NCBI RefSeq assembly: GCF_900074915.1
Contig: NZ_LT222319.1
Location: 1,733,001 to 1,797,000, forward strand
Source of the DNA: Pseudomonas cerasi
Lineage (GTDB): Bacteria > Pseudomonadota > Gammaproteobacteria > Pseudomonadales > Pseudomonadaceae
DNA length: 64,000 nucleotides
Reading direction: 5' to 3'
Part shown: positions 17,831 to 26,964 of the stretch, one piece after another
Position numbering within the stretch: position 1 is the stretch's first letter
How the letters are laid out: each line of letters opens with the position of its first letter
The notes under the pieces: generated by a model
Databases searched by the model: none
Seen by the model: only the letters and a program-made list of their open reading frames with translations
Told to the model about the DNA's origin: nothing
Translations under genes and position numbers: made by a program

Positions 17831-19287
17831 GCACGCTGATGGTACAAGGCACCACCTCCGATGCCGGCAAAAGCACTCTGGTGACGGCCCTGTGCCGCTG
17901 GCTGACTCGTCAGGGCGTCAAGGTCGTGCCGTTCAAGCCGCAGAACATGGCGCTCAACAGCGCGGTGACTGCAGACGGCGGCGAGATCGGCCGCGCGCAG
18001 GCCGTGCAGGCGCAGGCGTGCTACCTCGAACCGCACACCGACATGAACCCGGTGCTGCTCAAGCCCAACAGTGACACGGGCGCGCAGGTGATCATTCACG
18101 GCCGTGCGGTCACCACCATGAACGCGGTGGCGTATCACGGCTACAAAGAGATCGCCATGCAGGCGGTGCTGGAATCGCATAGGCGCCTGGGTGAAAGCTA
18201 CCCGGTGATCGTGGTCGAGGGCGCGGGTTCTCCGGCCGAGATCAACCTGCGCGCCAACGATATCGCCAACATGGGCTTTGCCGAGGCGGTCGACTGCCCG
18301 GTGCTGCTGATTGCCGATATCAATCGTGGCGGGGTGTTTGCCCATCTGGTCGGCACCCTTGAGCTGCTGTCGCCCAGTGAGCAGGCGCGGGTCAAGGGTT
18401 TCATCATCAACCGTTTTCGCGGTGACATCGCCTTGTTGCAGCCGGGGCTGGACTGGCTGGAAGCACGCACCGGCAAGCCGGTGGTTGGCGTGCTGCCCTA
18501 CGTGATGGACCTGCACCTGGAAGCCGAAGACGGCCTGGACCAGCGCCAGACCGACAAGGTCGAGCATGTGCTGAACGTGGTGGTCCCGGTGCTGCCTCGC
18601 ATCAGTAATCACACTGATTTCGACCCGCTGCGCCTGCACCCTCAGGTCAATCTGCAGTTCATCGGTCCCGGCCAGGCGATTCCTCCTGCTGACCTGATCA
18701 TTCTGCCCGGCTCGAAAAGCGTGCGCAGCGATCTGAACTACCTGCGCAACAATGGCTGGGACACCGCCATCGAGCGGCATTTGCGTTATGGCGGCAAGCT
18801 GATGGGGATCTGCGGCGGCCTGCAAATGCTCGGTGAGCAGGTGCACGATCCTCTCGGGCTGGAAGGCGCAGCCGGGTCCAGCGCCGGGTTTGGCCTACTG
18901 GCAATGAGCACGGTGCTGGAAGCGGAAAAGCAACTGCGCAATGTGCGCGGTCGTCTGACCCTGGAAAACGCCGAGGTCAGCGGCTACGAAATTCATGCCG
19001 GGGTAACGACAGGGCCGGCGCTGGAGCAGGCTGCCGTGCAACTAGACGACGGGCGTTGCGATGGCGCGCAGAGTGTCGACGGGCAGGTGCTCGGGACTTA
19101 CCTGCACGGCCTGTTCGAATCACCTGCGGCCTGTAGCGCGTTACTGCGCTGGGCGGGGTTGGCGAACGTGCAGTCCGTCGACTATCACGCCCTGCGCGAG
19201 CGCGACATCGAACGTCTGGCGGACCTGGTGGAAAAACACTTGGACGGCCCATTGCTTCGCGAACTGTGTGACCTGGAGGCGAACTGA
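17827..19287 (+). CDS. cobQ: Cobyric acid synthase CobQ
   Basis: A 486-residue glutamine-dependent amidotransferase that amidates side chains b, d, e and g of adenosylcobyrinate a,c-diamide. P-loop-like N-terminus [20 protein letters not shown], then [34 protein letters not shown] and [12 protein letters not shown]; the glutaminase nucleophile is in [10 protein letters not shown], with the His in [14 protein letters not shown] coupling to cobC. Adjacent to cobU with no gap. Confidence 0.96.
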   Translation: MSTLMVQGTTSDAGKSTLVTALCRWLTRQGVKVVPFKPQNMALNSAVTADGGEIGRAQAVQAQACYLEPHTDMNPVLLKPNSDTGAQVIIHGRAVTTMNAVAYHGYKEIAMQAVLESHRRLGESYPVIVVEGAGSPAEINLRANDIANMGFAEAVDCPVLLIADINRGGVFAHLVGTLELLSPSEQARVKGFIINRFRGDIALLQPGLDWLEARTGKPVVGVLPYVMDLHLEAEDGLDQRQTDKVEHVLNVVVPVLPRISNHTDFDPLRLHPQVNLQFIGPGQAIPPADLIILPGSKSVRSDLNYLRNNGWDTAIERHLRYGGKLMGICGGLQMLGEQVHDPLGLEGAAGSSAGFGLLAMSTVLEAEKQLRNVRGRLTLENAEVSGYEIHAGVTTGPALEQAAVQLDDGRCDGAQSVDGQVLGTYLHGLFESPAACSALLRWAGLANVQSVDYHALRERDIERLADLVEKHLDGPLLRELCDLEAN

Positions 19288-19809
19288 ATGCTGCAATTGA
19301 TCCTCGGCGGCGCGCGTTCCGGCAAGAGTCGCCTGGCGGAAAAACTGGCCGCCGACAGCACGCTGAAGGTGACCTACATCGCCACCAGTCAGCCTCTGGA
19401 CGGCGAAATGAATCAGCGTGTTGCCAGTCATCGCGCACGCCGTCCCGAGCACTGGGGGTTGGTCGAAGAGCCGATCGAGCTGGCGCGGATGCTGCGCGAA
19501 AATGCGGCGCCCGATTGCTGCCTGCTAGTCGATTGCCTGACCCTCTGGCTGACCAATCTGCTGATGCTCGACAACCCCGAGCGCCTGCTTCAAGAACGTG
19601 AATCCCTGCTCGACAGCCTTGCCGGGCTGCCGGGTGAAATCATTTTTGTCAGCAACGAAACCGGGCTTGGCGTCGTGCCGCTCGGCGAACTGACCCGTCG
19701 CTATGTCGATGAAGCCGGCCTGTTTCATCAGGCGCTGGCCGAGCGTTGCCAGCGTGTCGTGTTGACCGTTGCCGGCTTGCCCCTGATGTTGAAAGGAACC
19801 GCGCTATGA
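19288..19809 (+). CDS. cobU: Cobinamide kinase/guanylyltransferase CobU (CobP)
   Basis: A bifunctional enzyme of 173 residues: phosphorylates adenosylcobinamide and transfers GMP to it. P-loop [18 protein letters not shown], then [20 protein letters not shown] with the guanylylated-His region ([13 protein letters not shown]), [12 protein letters not shown] and [17 protein letters not shown]. It starts on the base after the cobQ stop and overlaps cobT as ATGA. Confidence 0.95.
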   Translation: MLQLILGGARSGKSRLAEKLAADSTLKVTYIATSQPLDGEMNQRVASHRARRPEHWGLVEEPIELARMLRENAAPDCCLLVDCLTLWLTNLLMLDNPERLLQERESLLDSLAGLPGEIIFVSNETGLGVVPLGELTRRYVDEAGLFHQALAERCQRVVLTVAGLPLMLKGTAL

Positions 19810-20858
19810 GTAATTCCTGGTGGCTCAAGCCTGCACAGGCCATTGATGTACCGATGCGCGAGGCGGCACTGGCCCGTCAGCAGCAACTGACCAAACCCGC
19901 CGGTTCGCTGGCGCAACTGGAGCGCCTGGCGGTACAGCTGGCCGGTTTGCAAGGGCGTGAGCGTCCGGCCGCCGATCAACTGTGGATCGCGATTTTTGCC
20001 GCTGATCATGGTGTCGTCGCTGAAGGTGTGTCGGCGTATCCACAGGAAGTCACCGGGCAGATGCTGCACAACTTCGTCAACGGCGGCGCCGCGATCAGCG
20101 TGCTGGCGCGTCAGCTCTCCGCGCAACTGGACGTGGTCGATCTGGGCACTGTGTCGCCAATGGATTTGCCCGGGGTGCGCCATCTGCGCATTGGCGCGGG
20201 CACCGCCAATTTTGCCTACGGGCCGGCCATGAGTGTCGAGCAGGGGCTCGCTGCCCTGCAGGCCGGGCGTGACAGCGTATTGCGCGCCAAGGCTGTCGGC
20301 ACTGAACTGTTCATCGGCGGCGAGATGGGCATCGGCAACACCACAGCCGCCAGCGCAGTCGCCTGCTCGTTGCTGGAGTGCGCTGCGCCGTTGCTGGTCG
20401 GACCCGGTACCGGGCTGAACGCCGAGGGCATTCAGCACAAGACTCATGTAATCGAGCGCGCACTGGCATTGCACGCCGATCAGGCGGGAGACCCGTTGAA
20501 CAGCCTGTTCTGCCTGGGCGGCTTCGAAATCGCCGCGCTGACCGGTGCGTACCTGGCCTGCGCGCAGGAAGGTATTGCGGTACTGGTCGACGGTTTCATT
20601 TGCAGCGTGGCCGCGCTGGTAGCGGTGCGCCTGAATCCTTCCTGCCGCAACTGGCTGTTGTTCGGTCATCGGGGCGCCGAGCCGGGCCACCGGCATCTGC
20701 TGGAAACGCTGCAGGCCGAACCGCTGCTGGACCTCGGTTTGCGTCTGGGCGAGGGCAGCGGTGCCGCACTGGCTGTGCCGCTGGTACGCCTGGCGTGCGA
20801 GCTGCACAGCGGCATGGCGACGTTTGCCGAAGCTGCTGTGGCGGATCGCCCCGCATGA
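19806..20858 (+). CDS. cobT: Nicotinate-nucleotide--DMB phosphoribosyltransferase CobT
   Basis: A 350-residue enzyme activating dimethylbenzimidazole to alpha-ribazole phosphate. Signatures: [59 protein letters not shown], and the catalytic Glu in [19 protein letters not shown] ([13 protein letters not shown]). It uses the product of bluB, four genes upstream. Start ATG 19806 coupled to cobU, although the frame is open further upstream. Confidence 0.96.
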   Translation: MSNSWWLKPAQAIDVPMREAALARQQQLTKPAGSLAQLERLAVQLAGLQGRERPAADQLWIAIFAADHGVVAEGVSAYPQEVTGQMLHNFVNGGAAISVLARQLSAQLDVVDLGTVSPMDLPGVRHLRIGAGTANFAYGPAMSVEQGLAALQAGRDSVLRAKAVGTELFIGGEMGIGNTTAASAVACSLLECAAPLLVGPGTGLNAEGIQHKTHVIERALALHADQAGDPLNSLFCLGGFEIAALTGAYLACAQEGIAVLVDGFICSVAALVAVRLNPSCRNWLLFGHRGAEPGHRHLLETLQAEPLLDLGLRLGEGSGAALAVPLVRLACELHSGMATFAEAAVADRPA

Positions 20859-21427
20859 CCTTGCACCTGGACCTGTTGCGGCACGGCGAAACCGAACTGG
20901 GCGGCGGCCTGCGCGGCAGTCTCGACGACGCGCTGACCGAGTCTGGCTGGCAGCAGATGCGTGCGGCGGTGGTCGATGGCGGCCCCTGGACGCGGATTGT
21001 CAGCTCGCCGCTGCAACGTTGCGCACGTTTCTCCGAAGAGCTGGCGCAGCGCTTGTCGTTGCCTCTGCACCTGGAGCCAGGTTTGCAGGAGCTGCATTTC
21101 GGCGACTGGGAAGGGCACAGCCCTGCGCAACTCATGGAAACCGATGCGCAGGGCCTGGGTCTGTTCTGGGCGGACCCCTACGCGTTCACACCCCCCAACG
21201 GCGAGCCGGTGCTGGATTTCTCGAGCCGGGTATTGAGTGCCATTGAGCGTCTGCATCAGGCTTACGCCGGTGAGCGCGTGTTGCTGGTCAGTCATGGCGG
21301 TGTCATGCGCTTGCTGGTGGCGCAGGCGCGTGGTTTGCCGCGTGAGCAACTGTTGCAGGTGGTGGTCGGGCATGGCGCGCTGTTGTCGATTCAGGTCGCT
21401 GCTGATCGCGTACTCACGGAGATCTGA
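20855..21427 (+). CDS. Alpha-ribazole phosphatase (histidine phosphatase family)
   Basis: A 190-residue protein with the phosphoglycerate-mutase-type active site [12 protein letters not shown] at the N-terminus, [17 protein letters not shown], the acid [14 protein letters not shown], and the second His in [12 protein letters not shown]. In the cob operon, between cobT and cobS, its role is almost certainly dephosphorylation of alpha-ribazole phosphate (CobC of enteric bacteria; the symbol is withheld because cobC here is the decarboxylase). ATG 20855 is coupled to the cobT stop. Confidence 0.9.
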   Translation: MTLHLDLLRHGETELGGGLRGSLDDALTESGWQQMRAAVVDGGPWTRIVSSPLQRCARFSEELAQRLSLPLHLEPGLQELHFGDWEGHSPAQLMETDAQGLGLFWADPYAFTPPNGEPVLDFSSRVLSAIERLHQAYAGERVLLVSHGGVMRLLVAQARGLPREQLLQVVVGHGALLSIQVAADRVLTEI

Positions 21428-21428
21428 G

Positions 21429-22160
21429 ATGCTGCCGTTCTGGATCGCCCTGCAATTTCTCGGCAGCCTGCCGATCAGACTGCCCGGCATGCCGCGCCCT
21501 GAAGAGCTAGGACGCTCCTTGCTGTACTACCCGTTGGTGGGGGCGGTGTTCGGCACGCTGCTGCTGGGCTTCAACACCTTGCTCAGTGGTACGCCGCTCA
21601 TGCTGCACGCCGCGCTGGTACTCAGTGCCTGGGTATTGCTCAGCGGCGGCCTGCATCTGGACGGTCTGGCCGACAGTGCTGACGCCTGGCTGGGCGGCTT
21701 CGGTGACCGTGAACGCACCTTGAAGATCATGAAGGACCCACGCAGCGGGCCTATCGCCGTGGTCACGCTGGTCCTGGTGATGATGCTCAAGTTTGCTGCG
21801 ATTCTGGCGCTGATCGAGAGTCATGACAGTGTCTGGCTGCTGTTGGCGCCGGTGATCGGGCGCGCGGCCATGCTTGGGCTGTTTCTGGGAACGCCGTATG
21901 TGCGTTCCGGGGGATTGGGGCAGGCGCTCGCCGATCACCTGCCGCGTGGCCCTGGACGCAAGGTTTTGGCCGCCACTGCCATTGCGTGCGTGCTGCTCGC
22001 CGGCTGGTCAGGGGTAGCTGTATTGCTGGTCTGCGCCGTTTGTTTCTTCTGGCTGCGGCAGTTGATGATGCGCCGTTTGGGCGGCTGCACCGGCGATACG
22101 GCCGGGGCATTGCTCGAGCTGCTGGAATTGGCGGTGCTGCTGACGCTGGCGCTGCTTTGA
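21429..22160 (+). CDS. cobS: Adenosylcobinamide-GDP ribazoletransferase CobS
   Basis: A 243-residue inner-membrane protein joining GDP-cobinamide to alpha-ribazole, completing cobalamin. N-terminal FWIALQFLGSLPIRLPG, conserved acidic motif GGLHLDGLADSADAWLGG, ERTLKIMKDPRSGPIAVV, and C-terminal MRRLGGCTGDTAGALLE, with several hydrophobic helices between. Begins 1 base after the preceding stop. Last gene of the ten-gene operon; no clear terminator is seen after it. Confidence 0.95.
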   Translation: MLPFWIALQFLGSLPIRLPGMPRPEELGRSLLYYPLVGAVFGTLLLGFNTLLSGTPLMLHAALVLSAWVLLSGGLHLDGLADSADAWLGGFGDRERTLKIMKDPRSGPIAVVTLVLVMMLKFAAILALIESHDSVWLLLAPVIGRAAMLGLFLGTPYVRSGGLGQALADHLPRGPGRKVLAATAIACVLLAGWSGVAVLLVCAVCFFWLRQLMMRRLGGCTGDTAGALLELLELAVLLTLALL

Positions 22161-22179
22161 GACCCTGCACAACGCTTTG

Positions 22180-22209
22180 TTGACAGCTTTTACCGGCAGC
22201 GCGTAGCTT
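22180..22209 (+). promoter_or_regulatory. Possible sigma-70 promoter for the MFS gene
   Basis: A perfect TTGACA at 22180-22185, with a weak -10 candidate TAGCTT at 22204-22209 (18-bp spacing), lies 50 bp before the MFS start codon. The -35 is good, the -10 poor. Confidence 0.4.
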
Positions 22210-22258
22210 CGCGAATCGCGGGTCAAACCATGTAACACAAAGCGCAGGGAGCTTAACC

Positions 22259-23471
22259 ATGACATCGATCTGGCGTACCAGTGGCTGGGTTCTGCTGGGC
22301 AGTGCGTTGATTCTTGCGCTTTCGCTGGGTACGCGGCACGGCTTCGGTCTGTTTCTGGCACCCATGAGTGCCGAGTTTGGCTGGGGGCGTGAAGTCTTTG
22401 CCTTTGCCATCGCCCTGCAGAATCTGATGTGGGGCCTGGCGCAGCCCTTCGCCGGTGCGCTGGCAGATCGATTCGGGGCGGCGAAAGTTGTCTTCGTCGG
22501 CGGTGTGCTGTATGCAGCAGGTCTGCTGTGTATGAGTACCGCCGATTCTTCCCTCAGCCTTTCATTGAGCGCCGGTCTGCTGATCGGTATCGGTCTGTCC
22601 GGCACGTCGTTTTCGGTCATCCTGGGTGTCGTGGGGCGTGCGCTGCCTGCGGAAAAACGCAGTATGGGCATGGGGATCGCCAGCGCCGCCGGCTCATTCG
22701 GTCAGTTCGCCATGCTGCCCGGTACATTGGGTTTGATCAGCTGGCTGGGCTGGTCCGGCGCCTTGCTGGTGCTGGGTGTGATGGTGGCGTTGATCCTGCC
22801 TCTGGTGGGCATGCTCAAGGATACGCCGAGTGTATCCACCGGCGTCGAACTGACCGTCGGCGAGGCGCTGCGCGAGGCGTGCTCGCATTCGGGGTTCTGG
22901 CTGTTGGCGCTGGGGTTCTTTGTCTGCGGTTTTCAAGTGGTCTTCATTGGCGTGCACTTACCGGCCTATATGGTGGATCAGCACTTGCCCGCCAAGGTTG
23001 GCACTACAGTGCTGGCCCTGATTGGCCTGTTCAATATCTTCGGCACCTATACCGCAGGCTGGCTGGGCGGGCGCATGTCCAAACCCCGGTTGCTGACTGT
23101 GCTTTACCTGTTGCGCGCGGTGGTGATCGTGCTGTTTCTCTGGATACCCTTGAGCCAGACCACGGCGTATCTGTTCGGCGTGGCGATGGGCTTGCTGTGG
23201 CTGTCGACCGTGCCGCTGACCAACGGTACGGTTGCGACACTGTTCGGTGTGCGTAACCTGTCGATGCTGGGCGGCATCGTCTTTCTGTTTCACCAGTTGG
23301 GCGCCTTCCTCGGTGGCTGGCTGGCTGGGCGGGCTGGTGTATGACCGCACCGGCAGCTACGACCTGATCTGGCAAGTCTCGATCCTGCTGAGTCTGCTCG
23401 CGGCGGCGCTCAATTGGCCGGTGCGCGAGCGCCCGGTGGCGCGCTTGCAGGCGCAGGGCAGTCTGGCATGA
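22259..23471 (+). pseudogene. MFS transporter, frameshifted by a TGGC repeat near the 3' end
   Basis: A major facilitator superfamily permease. The first frame codes 361 residues with about eleven membrane helices and typical loops (ALADRFGAAKVVFVGG, GMGIASAAGSFGQFAMLPG, AGWLGGRMSKPRLLTVLYLLR), then meets a stop at 23342-23344. The rest of the protein continues in another frame (GGLVYDRTGSYDLIWQVSIL to the stop at 23469-23471). The break is at 23314-23329, where TGGC occurs three times before TGGG. Removing one TGGC gives a normal 402-residue protein with its last helix. Substrate unknown. The cause may be a real frameshift, phase variation or a sequencing error. Confidence 0.85.
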
Positions 23472-23590
23472 GTCGGCGATGGCCTTTGCTGATGGCACTG
23501 CTGGTGGGCGCGGTGGTGCTGGGATTGCTCTGGTGGGCCTGGCAGCATGTCGGGCTCGCCGCTCTGCAATTGGGAATAGGCGCTTGCTAG
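23468..23590 (+). CDS. Small single-helix membrane protein, 40 residues
   Basis: An ATG overlapping the restored MFS stop (ATGA) opens 40 codons: [19 protein letters not shown], then [10 protein letters not shown] and [11 protein letters not shown]. It has a positively charged N-terminus, one long hydrophobic helix and a C-terminal Cys. The coupling suggests co-translation with the transporter, perhaps as a small accessory subunit, but function is unknown. Coupling would be lost in the shifted frame, where ribosomes stop about 125 bases earlier. Confidence 0.6.
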   Translation: MSRRWPLLMALLVGAVVLGLLWWAWQHVGLAALQLGIGAC

Positions 23591-23648
23591 GCAGACGCTC
23601 CGGCATGGGGTAGCGTGTCGGCAGACGACAACAATATTCAGGGCCGCC

Positions 23649-24203
23649 ATGATGAACATTCGCTTTCTTTCGATCCCTCTTTTGCTGCTGGCCGTGAGCG
23701 GTGCAGCGATGGCTGCCGACTGCCCGCCATTGCTGCAAGGCGAATTGCCCAAGCTGCGCGCCAAGGAAAACATCGACCTGTGCAAACGCTTCGCCGGCAA
23801 GCCGCTGGTGGTGGTCAATACTGCCAGCTTCTGCGGCTTCGCCCCGCAGTTCAAAGGTCTTGAAGAGCTGAGTCAGCGCTACAAGGGGCAGGGGCTCGAG
23901 GTGTTGGGCGTGCCGTCCAATGATTTCAAACAGGAAGCCAAGGATGGTGAGGAGACCGCCAAGGTCTGCTACGTCAACTATGGCGTGACCTTCACCATGA
24001 CCGAGCCGCAGGCGGTACGCGGTGACGATGCGACCCACTTGTACAAGGTGCTGGCCGAGCAGAGCAGTGCGCCGCGCTGGAACTTTTACAAATACGTGGT
24101 TGATCGCCAGGGCAAGGTCATCGCCAACTTCTCCAGCATGACCAAGCCGGATGATCCGGAGCTGATCGCAGCCATTGAGAAGGCGATTGCGTCGAAGCCT
24201 TAG
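23649..24203 (+). CDS. Exported glutathione peroxidase family protein
   Basis: A 184-residue thiol peroxidase of the glutathione peroxidase family with a signal peptide ([22 protein letters not shown]), so probably periplasmic. Peroxidatic Cys is in [19 protein letters not shown], where NTASFCG replaces the usual NVAS-U/C-x motif; [16 protein letters not shown] corresponds to the FPxNQF region, and [18 protein letters not shown] holds the active-site Trp-Asn-Phe. Reductant unknown, probably thioredoxin-like. It follows the small membrane protein by 58 bp. Confidence 0.9.
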   Translation: MMNIRFLSIPLLLLAVSGAAMAADCPPLLQGELPKLRAKENIDLCKRFAGKPLVVVNTASFCGFAPQFKGLEELSQRYKGQGLEVLGVPSNDFKQEAKDGEETAKVCYVNYGVTFTMTEPQAVRGDDATHLYKVLAEQSSAPRWNFYKYVVDRQGKVIANFSSMTKPDDPELIAAIEKAIASKP

Positions 24204-24283
24204 GGGGCAAAAAAAGGGCGGTTTGAGTCTTGTTTGAATCGACCTGGCATCGCAAACCCTTGTGTGACGCGGAGTGCCACAAA

Positions 24284-24335
24284 GAGGACGCAGAGCGTCC
24301 AGAACTGCATGCCGACGCGGAGTGTCGGCACGCTA
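24284..24335. repeat. Single copy of the double-hairpin repeat
   Basis: GGACGC-AGA-GCGTCC followed by AGAACTGCATGCCGACGCGG and GTGTCGGCACGC. Same design as the units at 2756 and 2921, with compensating changes that keep the second stem (GCCGAC / GTCGGC). Confidence 0.7.
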
Positions 24336-24373
24336 GTCAATCAGTGCAGGTCTGAGCGCTCCAGGCACACAAT

Positions 24374-24411
24374 AAAAAAGCCCGCAACCATCACTGGTTG
24401 CGGGCTTTTTT
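24374..24411. terminator. Bidirectional Rho-independent terminator
   Basis: A 17-bp stem AAAAAAGCCCGCAACCA / TGGTTGCGGGCTTTTTT with loop TCAC, with an A-run on one side and a T-run on the other. Serves the peroxidase gene and the convergent FadL gene. Confidence 0.92.
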
Positions 24412-24428
24412 CAGCCTGGCAGTTGCTA

Positions 24429-25712
24429 TCAGAAGCGATAGGTAACCGAAGTGCCCAGGCCGTGAGCAGTGTTACGGTAGTCGGCGCTGTACGAACCTTT
24501 GGTCGCGCTGGAGTCGCGGATCTTGGTTTCGTCTTCACGCAGGTACGAGTACGCCACGTCGATGGTCAGGTCGTCTGTCGGGCTCCAGCCTGCACCGAAG
24601 CTGATGATCTTGCGATCGCCGGTCGGGATGCGTGGGGAGCGGTTGACGTTGTTGGTCGGCGACTGATCAACGGAGAAGCCGGTGCGCAGCGTCCACTCTT
24701 TATTGACCTTGTACGAAGCACCGATGGCGTGCGCCCAGGTGTCGTGCCAGTTCTGTTCTTCGGTGATGGTGCCGATTGGACCTGCGGAACCGCCCAGCAG
24801 GGCAGGGACGCCATCGTTGTTGACGGTGATGTCTTGCAGGCGGCTCCAGCGAGTCCAGGTACTGCCGGCGTAGACCGTCCAGTTCTCGTCGATCTGCTGG
24901 GTGATGGAGAAGTCCACGGACTCAGGTGTGGAGATGTCCAGCGAAGCGTCATACTTCTGACCGCCGAACGGACCAAAGCCCGAACCTTCGATCTTGGTCT
25001 TGCCCTTGAGCTTGTAATCGACCTTGGAGTGGTAAGTCAGGCCCAGGCGGGTGGTGTCGGTAGCCTGGACCAGAATGCCGGCATTGAAGCCGACTGCGGT
25101 GTCATCGCCCTCGATCTTCACCTTGCCGTCATTACGGCCCGGTGTTGCGGCGTTCAATGTTGCCGACGTCAGCTCGCCGTCGATACGGTTGATCGTCGGG
25201 CCGAAACCGATGGAGACCTTGTCATTGAATGCATAGCTGACAGTCGGCTGGAAAGTCACGACCTGGACGTGACTCTTGTCACCCCAGTAGCGGCCAGCGA
25301 AGCCTTTTTCGTAATCGGTGACCAGGCCGAACGGTACGTACACGCCCAGACCAAATGCCCAGTGATCATCGATTGGTTTGACGTAGTAGCCCATGGGTAC
25401 GCCGACCACCGGAACCATATCGCCGTCGTTGCTGCCGCCAAATGTGCCACGACCGTTGTCGATGTCGGTCTTGGCGATCACGGCAGCTGCGCCTACGCTG
25501 ATTTGTTCGCGTTTGATGCGGGACATACCGGCAGGGTTGCCGAATACGGTGCTTGCGTCATCGGCTGACGAGGAGCGACCTGCAAAGCCGGTGCCCATGC
25601 CGCTGATGCTTTGTTCGTTGAGGGCAAAGCCGGCAGCGAGCAGTTGAGAAGAGGCCAGACCCAGTGCGAGTCCAAGCGTTGTCCGGTTCAGTGCTTTTGT
25701 CATTATTTTCAT
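24429..25712 (-). CDS. FadL/OmpP1 family outer-membrane channel
   Basis: A 427-residue outer-membrane beta-barrel for hydrophobic substrates, often long-chain fatty acids. Signal peptide ends ASSQLLAAGFALNEQSISGMG; the mature N-terminus with NEQS and the plug motif DDASTVFGNPAGMSRIKREQ are typical of FadL. Alternating barrel strands follow, ending LGTSVTYRF with the terminal Phe needed for outer-membrane assembly. Start at 25712 has AGGAG with 8-nt spacing; an in-frame ATG at 25703 is less well placed. A perfect palindrome lies 26 bp before the start codon. Confidence 0.92.
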   Translation of the reverse strand: MKIMTKALNRTTLGLALGLASSQLLAAGFALNEQSISGMGTGFAGRSSSADDASTVFGNPAGMSRIKREQISVGAAAVIAKTDIDNGRGTFGGSNDGDMVPVVGVPMGYYVKPIDDHWAFGLGVYVPFGLVTDYEKGFAGRYWGDKSHVQVVTFQPTVSYAFNDKVSIGFGPTINRIDGELTSATLNAATPGRNDGKVKIEGDDTAVGFNAGILVQATDTTRLGLTYHSKVDYKLKGKTKIEGSGFGPFGGQKYDASLDISTPESVDFSITQQIDENWTVYAGSTWTRWSRLQDITVNNDGVPALLGGSAGPIGTITEEQNWHDTWAHAIGASYKVNKEWTLRTGFSVDQSPTNNVNRSPRIPTGDRKIISFGAGWSPTDDLTIDVAYSYLREDETKIRDSSATKGSYSADYRNTAHGLGTSVTYRF

Positions 25713-25737
25713 TATTAGAACTCCTTGTTGTTCACCG

Positions 25738-25762
25738 GTCGAAAATTACCAACATTTTCGAC
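25738..25762. promoter_or_regulatory. Perfect 9-bp inverted repeat upstream of the FadL-type gene
   Basis: GTCGAAAAT (25738-25746), 7-nt spacer, ATTTTCGAC (25754-25762). On the minus strand it lies between a TATAGC -10-like box (25768-25773) and the start codon. It could be a repressor operator near the transcription start or a 5'-leader hairpin. The regulator is not identifiable. Confidence 0.55.
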
Positions 25763-25896
25763 GGCGCGCTATAGGCTGAGGAGCCCGATTTAGAGCTATT
25801 CTTGTAGGACAATCCCATCAAGGGAGTAGGAATTGCAATTTAGAGCAAGTTCCAGTGCAGCAGGCATTGTGTGATGCAGACGATACAAAGCGCGCA

Positions 25897-25934
25897 TAAA
25901 AAAAAAAAAGCCCCGCCTTTGCAGTGCGGGGCTT
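25897..25934 (-). terminator. Rho-independent terminator of the 72-residue protein gene
   Basis: Stem AAAGCCCCGC / GCGGGGCTTT (25908-25917 and 25925-25934). Read on the minus strand it is followed by a run of about 13 T. Very strong. Confidence 0.93.
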
Positions 25935-25958
25935 TCGGCTTGCGGTGCAGCGTTTTCG

Positions 25959-26177
25959 TCAGGCGATGAGGGCCTGACGGGTACGCTCGATCACGGCCTG
26001 CAGCGGCTCGGCGCTGGCGTACTGATCGGGGTACAGGCGTTCGCTGTGGCGGGCGATGCCGTGTTCATTGACAATGGTGAAGCTGAAGCAGCCTTTGCGA
26101 GCGGCCATGATCAGGCAGTTCATCGGGGCAAAAGCGTTGGTCAATGTGTGAATTGCATGTTGAGTCTGAGTATTCAT
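25959..26177 (-). CDS. Small conserved-looking protein, 72 residues
   Basis: Open frame from ATG 26177: MNTQTQHAIHTLTNAFAPMN, then CLIMAARKGCFSFTIVNEHG, IARHSERLYPDQYASAEPLQ and AVIERTRQALIA. It looks like a small soluble alpha/beta domain; no signal peptide, no helix-turn-helix that I can see. A very strong terminator 25 bp after the stop supports a real gene. The frame is open upstream, but the hydrophobic extension there looks non-coding. The ribosome site is weak. Family and function not recognised. Confidence 0.6.
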   Translation of the reverse strand: MNTQTQHAIHTLTNAFAPMNCLIMAARKGCFSFTIVNEHGIARHSERLYPDQYASAEPLQAVIERTRQALIA

Positions 26178-26658
26178 ATTCAAGGTGTTTCCTGAAGCAA
26201 CACGGAACAATACCGTGCAAAAATAAAGATTCCAGTAAACGCGGGCCGACATTTGATACAAAAGCCTGGCTGGGCGGAGAACCTGACTGGAACAAAGACA
26301 GGCAGTTGAAGCGCGCTTTATCGTATGGCGCTCTGGCTGACCGGTAGGTACTTAGGAGGGCAGGCAACACAACAGAAGCAAAGGTTCTACGCTCCGGGTG
26401 AAGATCCTGATCAATTGCAGGCTGGTTGAAGCAGACCATGAGAGCCATAACTGCACTGTCACCCCAAATGGTGCATCAGCGCGAGAGGTTCATGTCTGGA
26501 AACCATCGAGGTGGTCGATCCCTTGTTGCCAACATTCTCGTCGCATGGAGGAGTGTCTGTCGGGGGACTTGTCGACCGGAATTGATTTTCAGCTTGGTAC
26601 TAACGGCGGCGATATTACCCGCCTCATCGAAACATTGCAAGTGGCAGTGAATGAATGT
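26178..26658. other. 481 bp without a supported gene
   Basis: Contains the upstream region of the 72-residue protein gene and the 3' side of the small membrane-protein gene. Open frames on both strands (longest about 116 codons, crossing into the next gene) lack ribosome sites and protein-like composition. No repeats or terminators noticed. Confidence 0.45.
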
Positions 26659-26964
26659 TCACCAGTGCCCGACCAGTCGATAGATCAGTACGGTAACCGA
26701 TGCAACCATCGAGCAGCCCAGCAGGTAGGCGGCTACGGTCAGCCGTAGTGACCTGCGGCTTTCGATGGCGCGCATGATATCGCCTGTCGCGTTGATACGC
26801 CCGTTGCTCAGATCGCTGCAGATGATCAGCATCAGGGCAATCGCCGACAGCAGCACGCTGTAGGCGAACACGCCGCCGTCCGGGGGTGGCAGTACGATAC
26901 TGACTGCCAGGGCAACGAGGCAGACGGCCAACAACAGCAGGAAGAACCTGGCGATCTCCTTCAT
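26659..26964 (-). CDS. Small inner-membrane protein, 101 residues
   Basis: Predicted by eye to have three membrane helices: ARFFLLLLAVCLVALAVSIV, YSVLLSAIALMLIICS and LTVAAYLLGCSMVASVTVLIYRL, separated by short polar loops (LPPPDGG; LSNGRINATGDIMRAIESRR). The Arg-rich loop before the last helix fits the positive-inside rule. Start placed at ATG 26964 after AAGGAA; a GTG at 26976 would add four residues. Family and function unknown. Confidence 0.6.
   Translation of the reverse strand: MKEIARFFLLLLAVCLVALAVSIVLPPPDGGVFAYSVLLSAIALMLIICSDLSNGRINATGDIMRAIESRRSLRLTVAAYLLGCSMVASVTVLIYRLVGHW

Noticed and set aside
24234..25568. 444-codon plus-strand frame opposite the FadL gene
   Set aside because: Begins in a repeat and crosses the terminator at 24374; shadow of the porin gene.
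26398..26748. 116-codon plus-strand frame before the small membrane protein gene
   Set aside because: No ribosome site, composition not protein-like, and it overlaps the better supported minus-strand gene.
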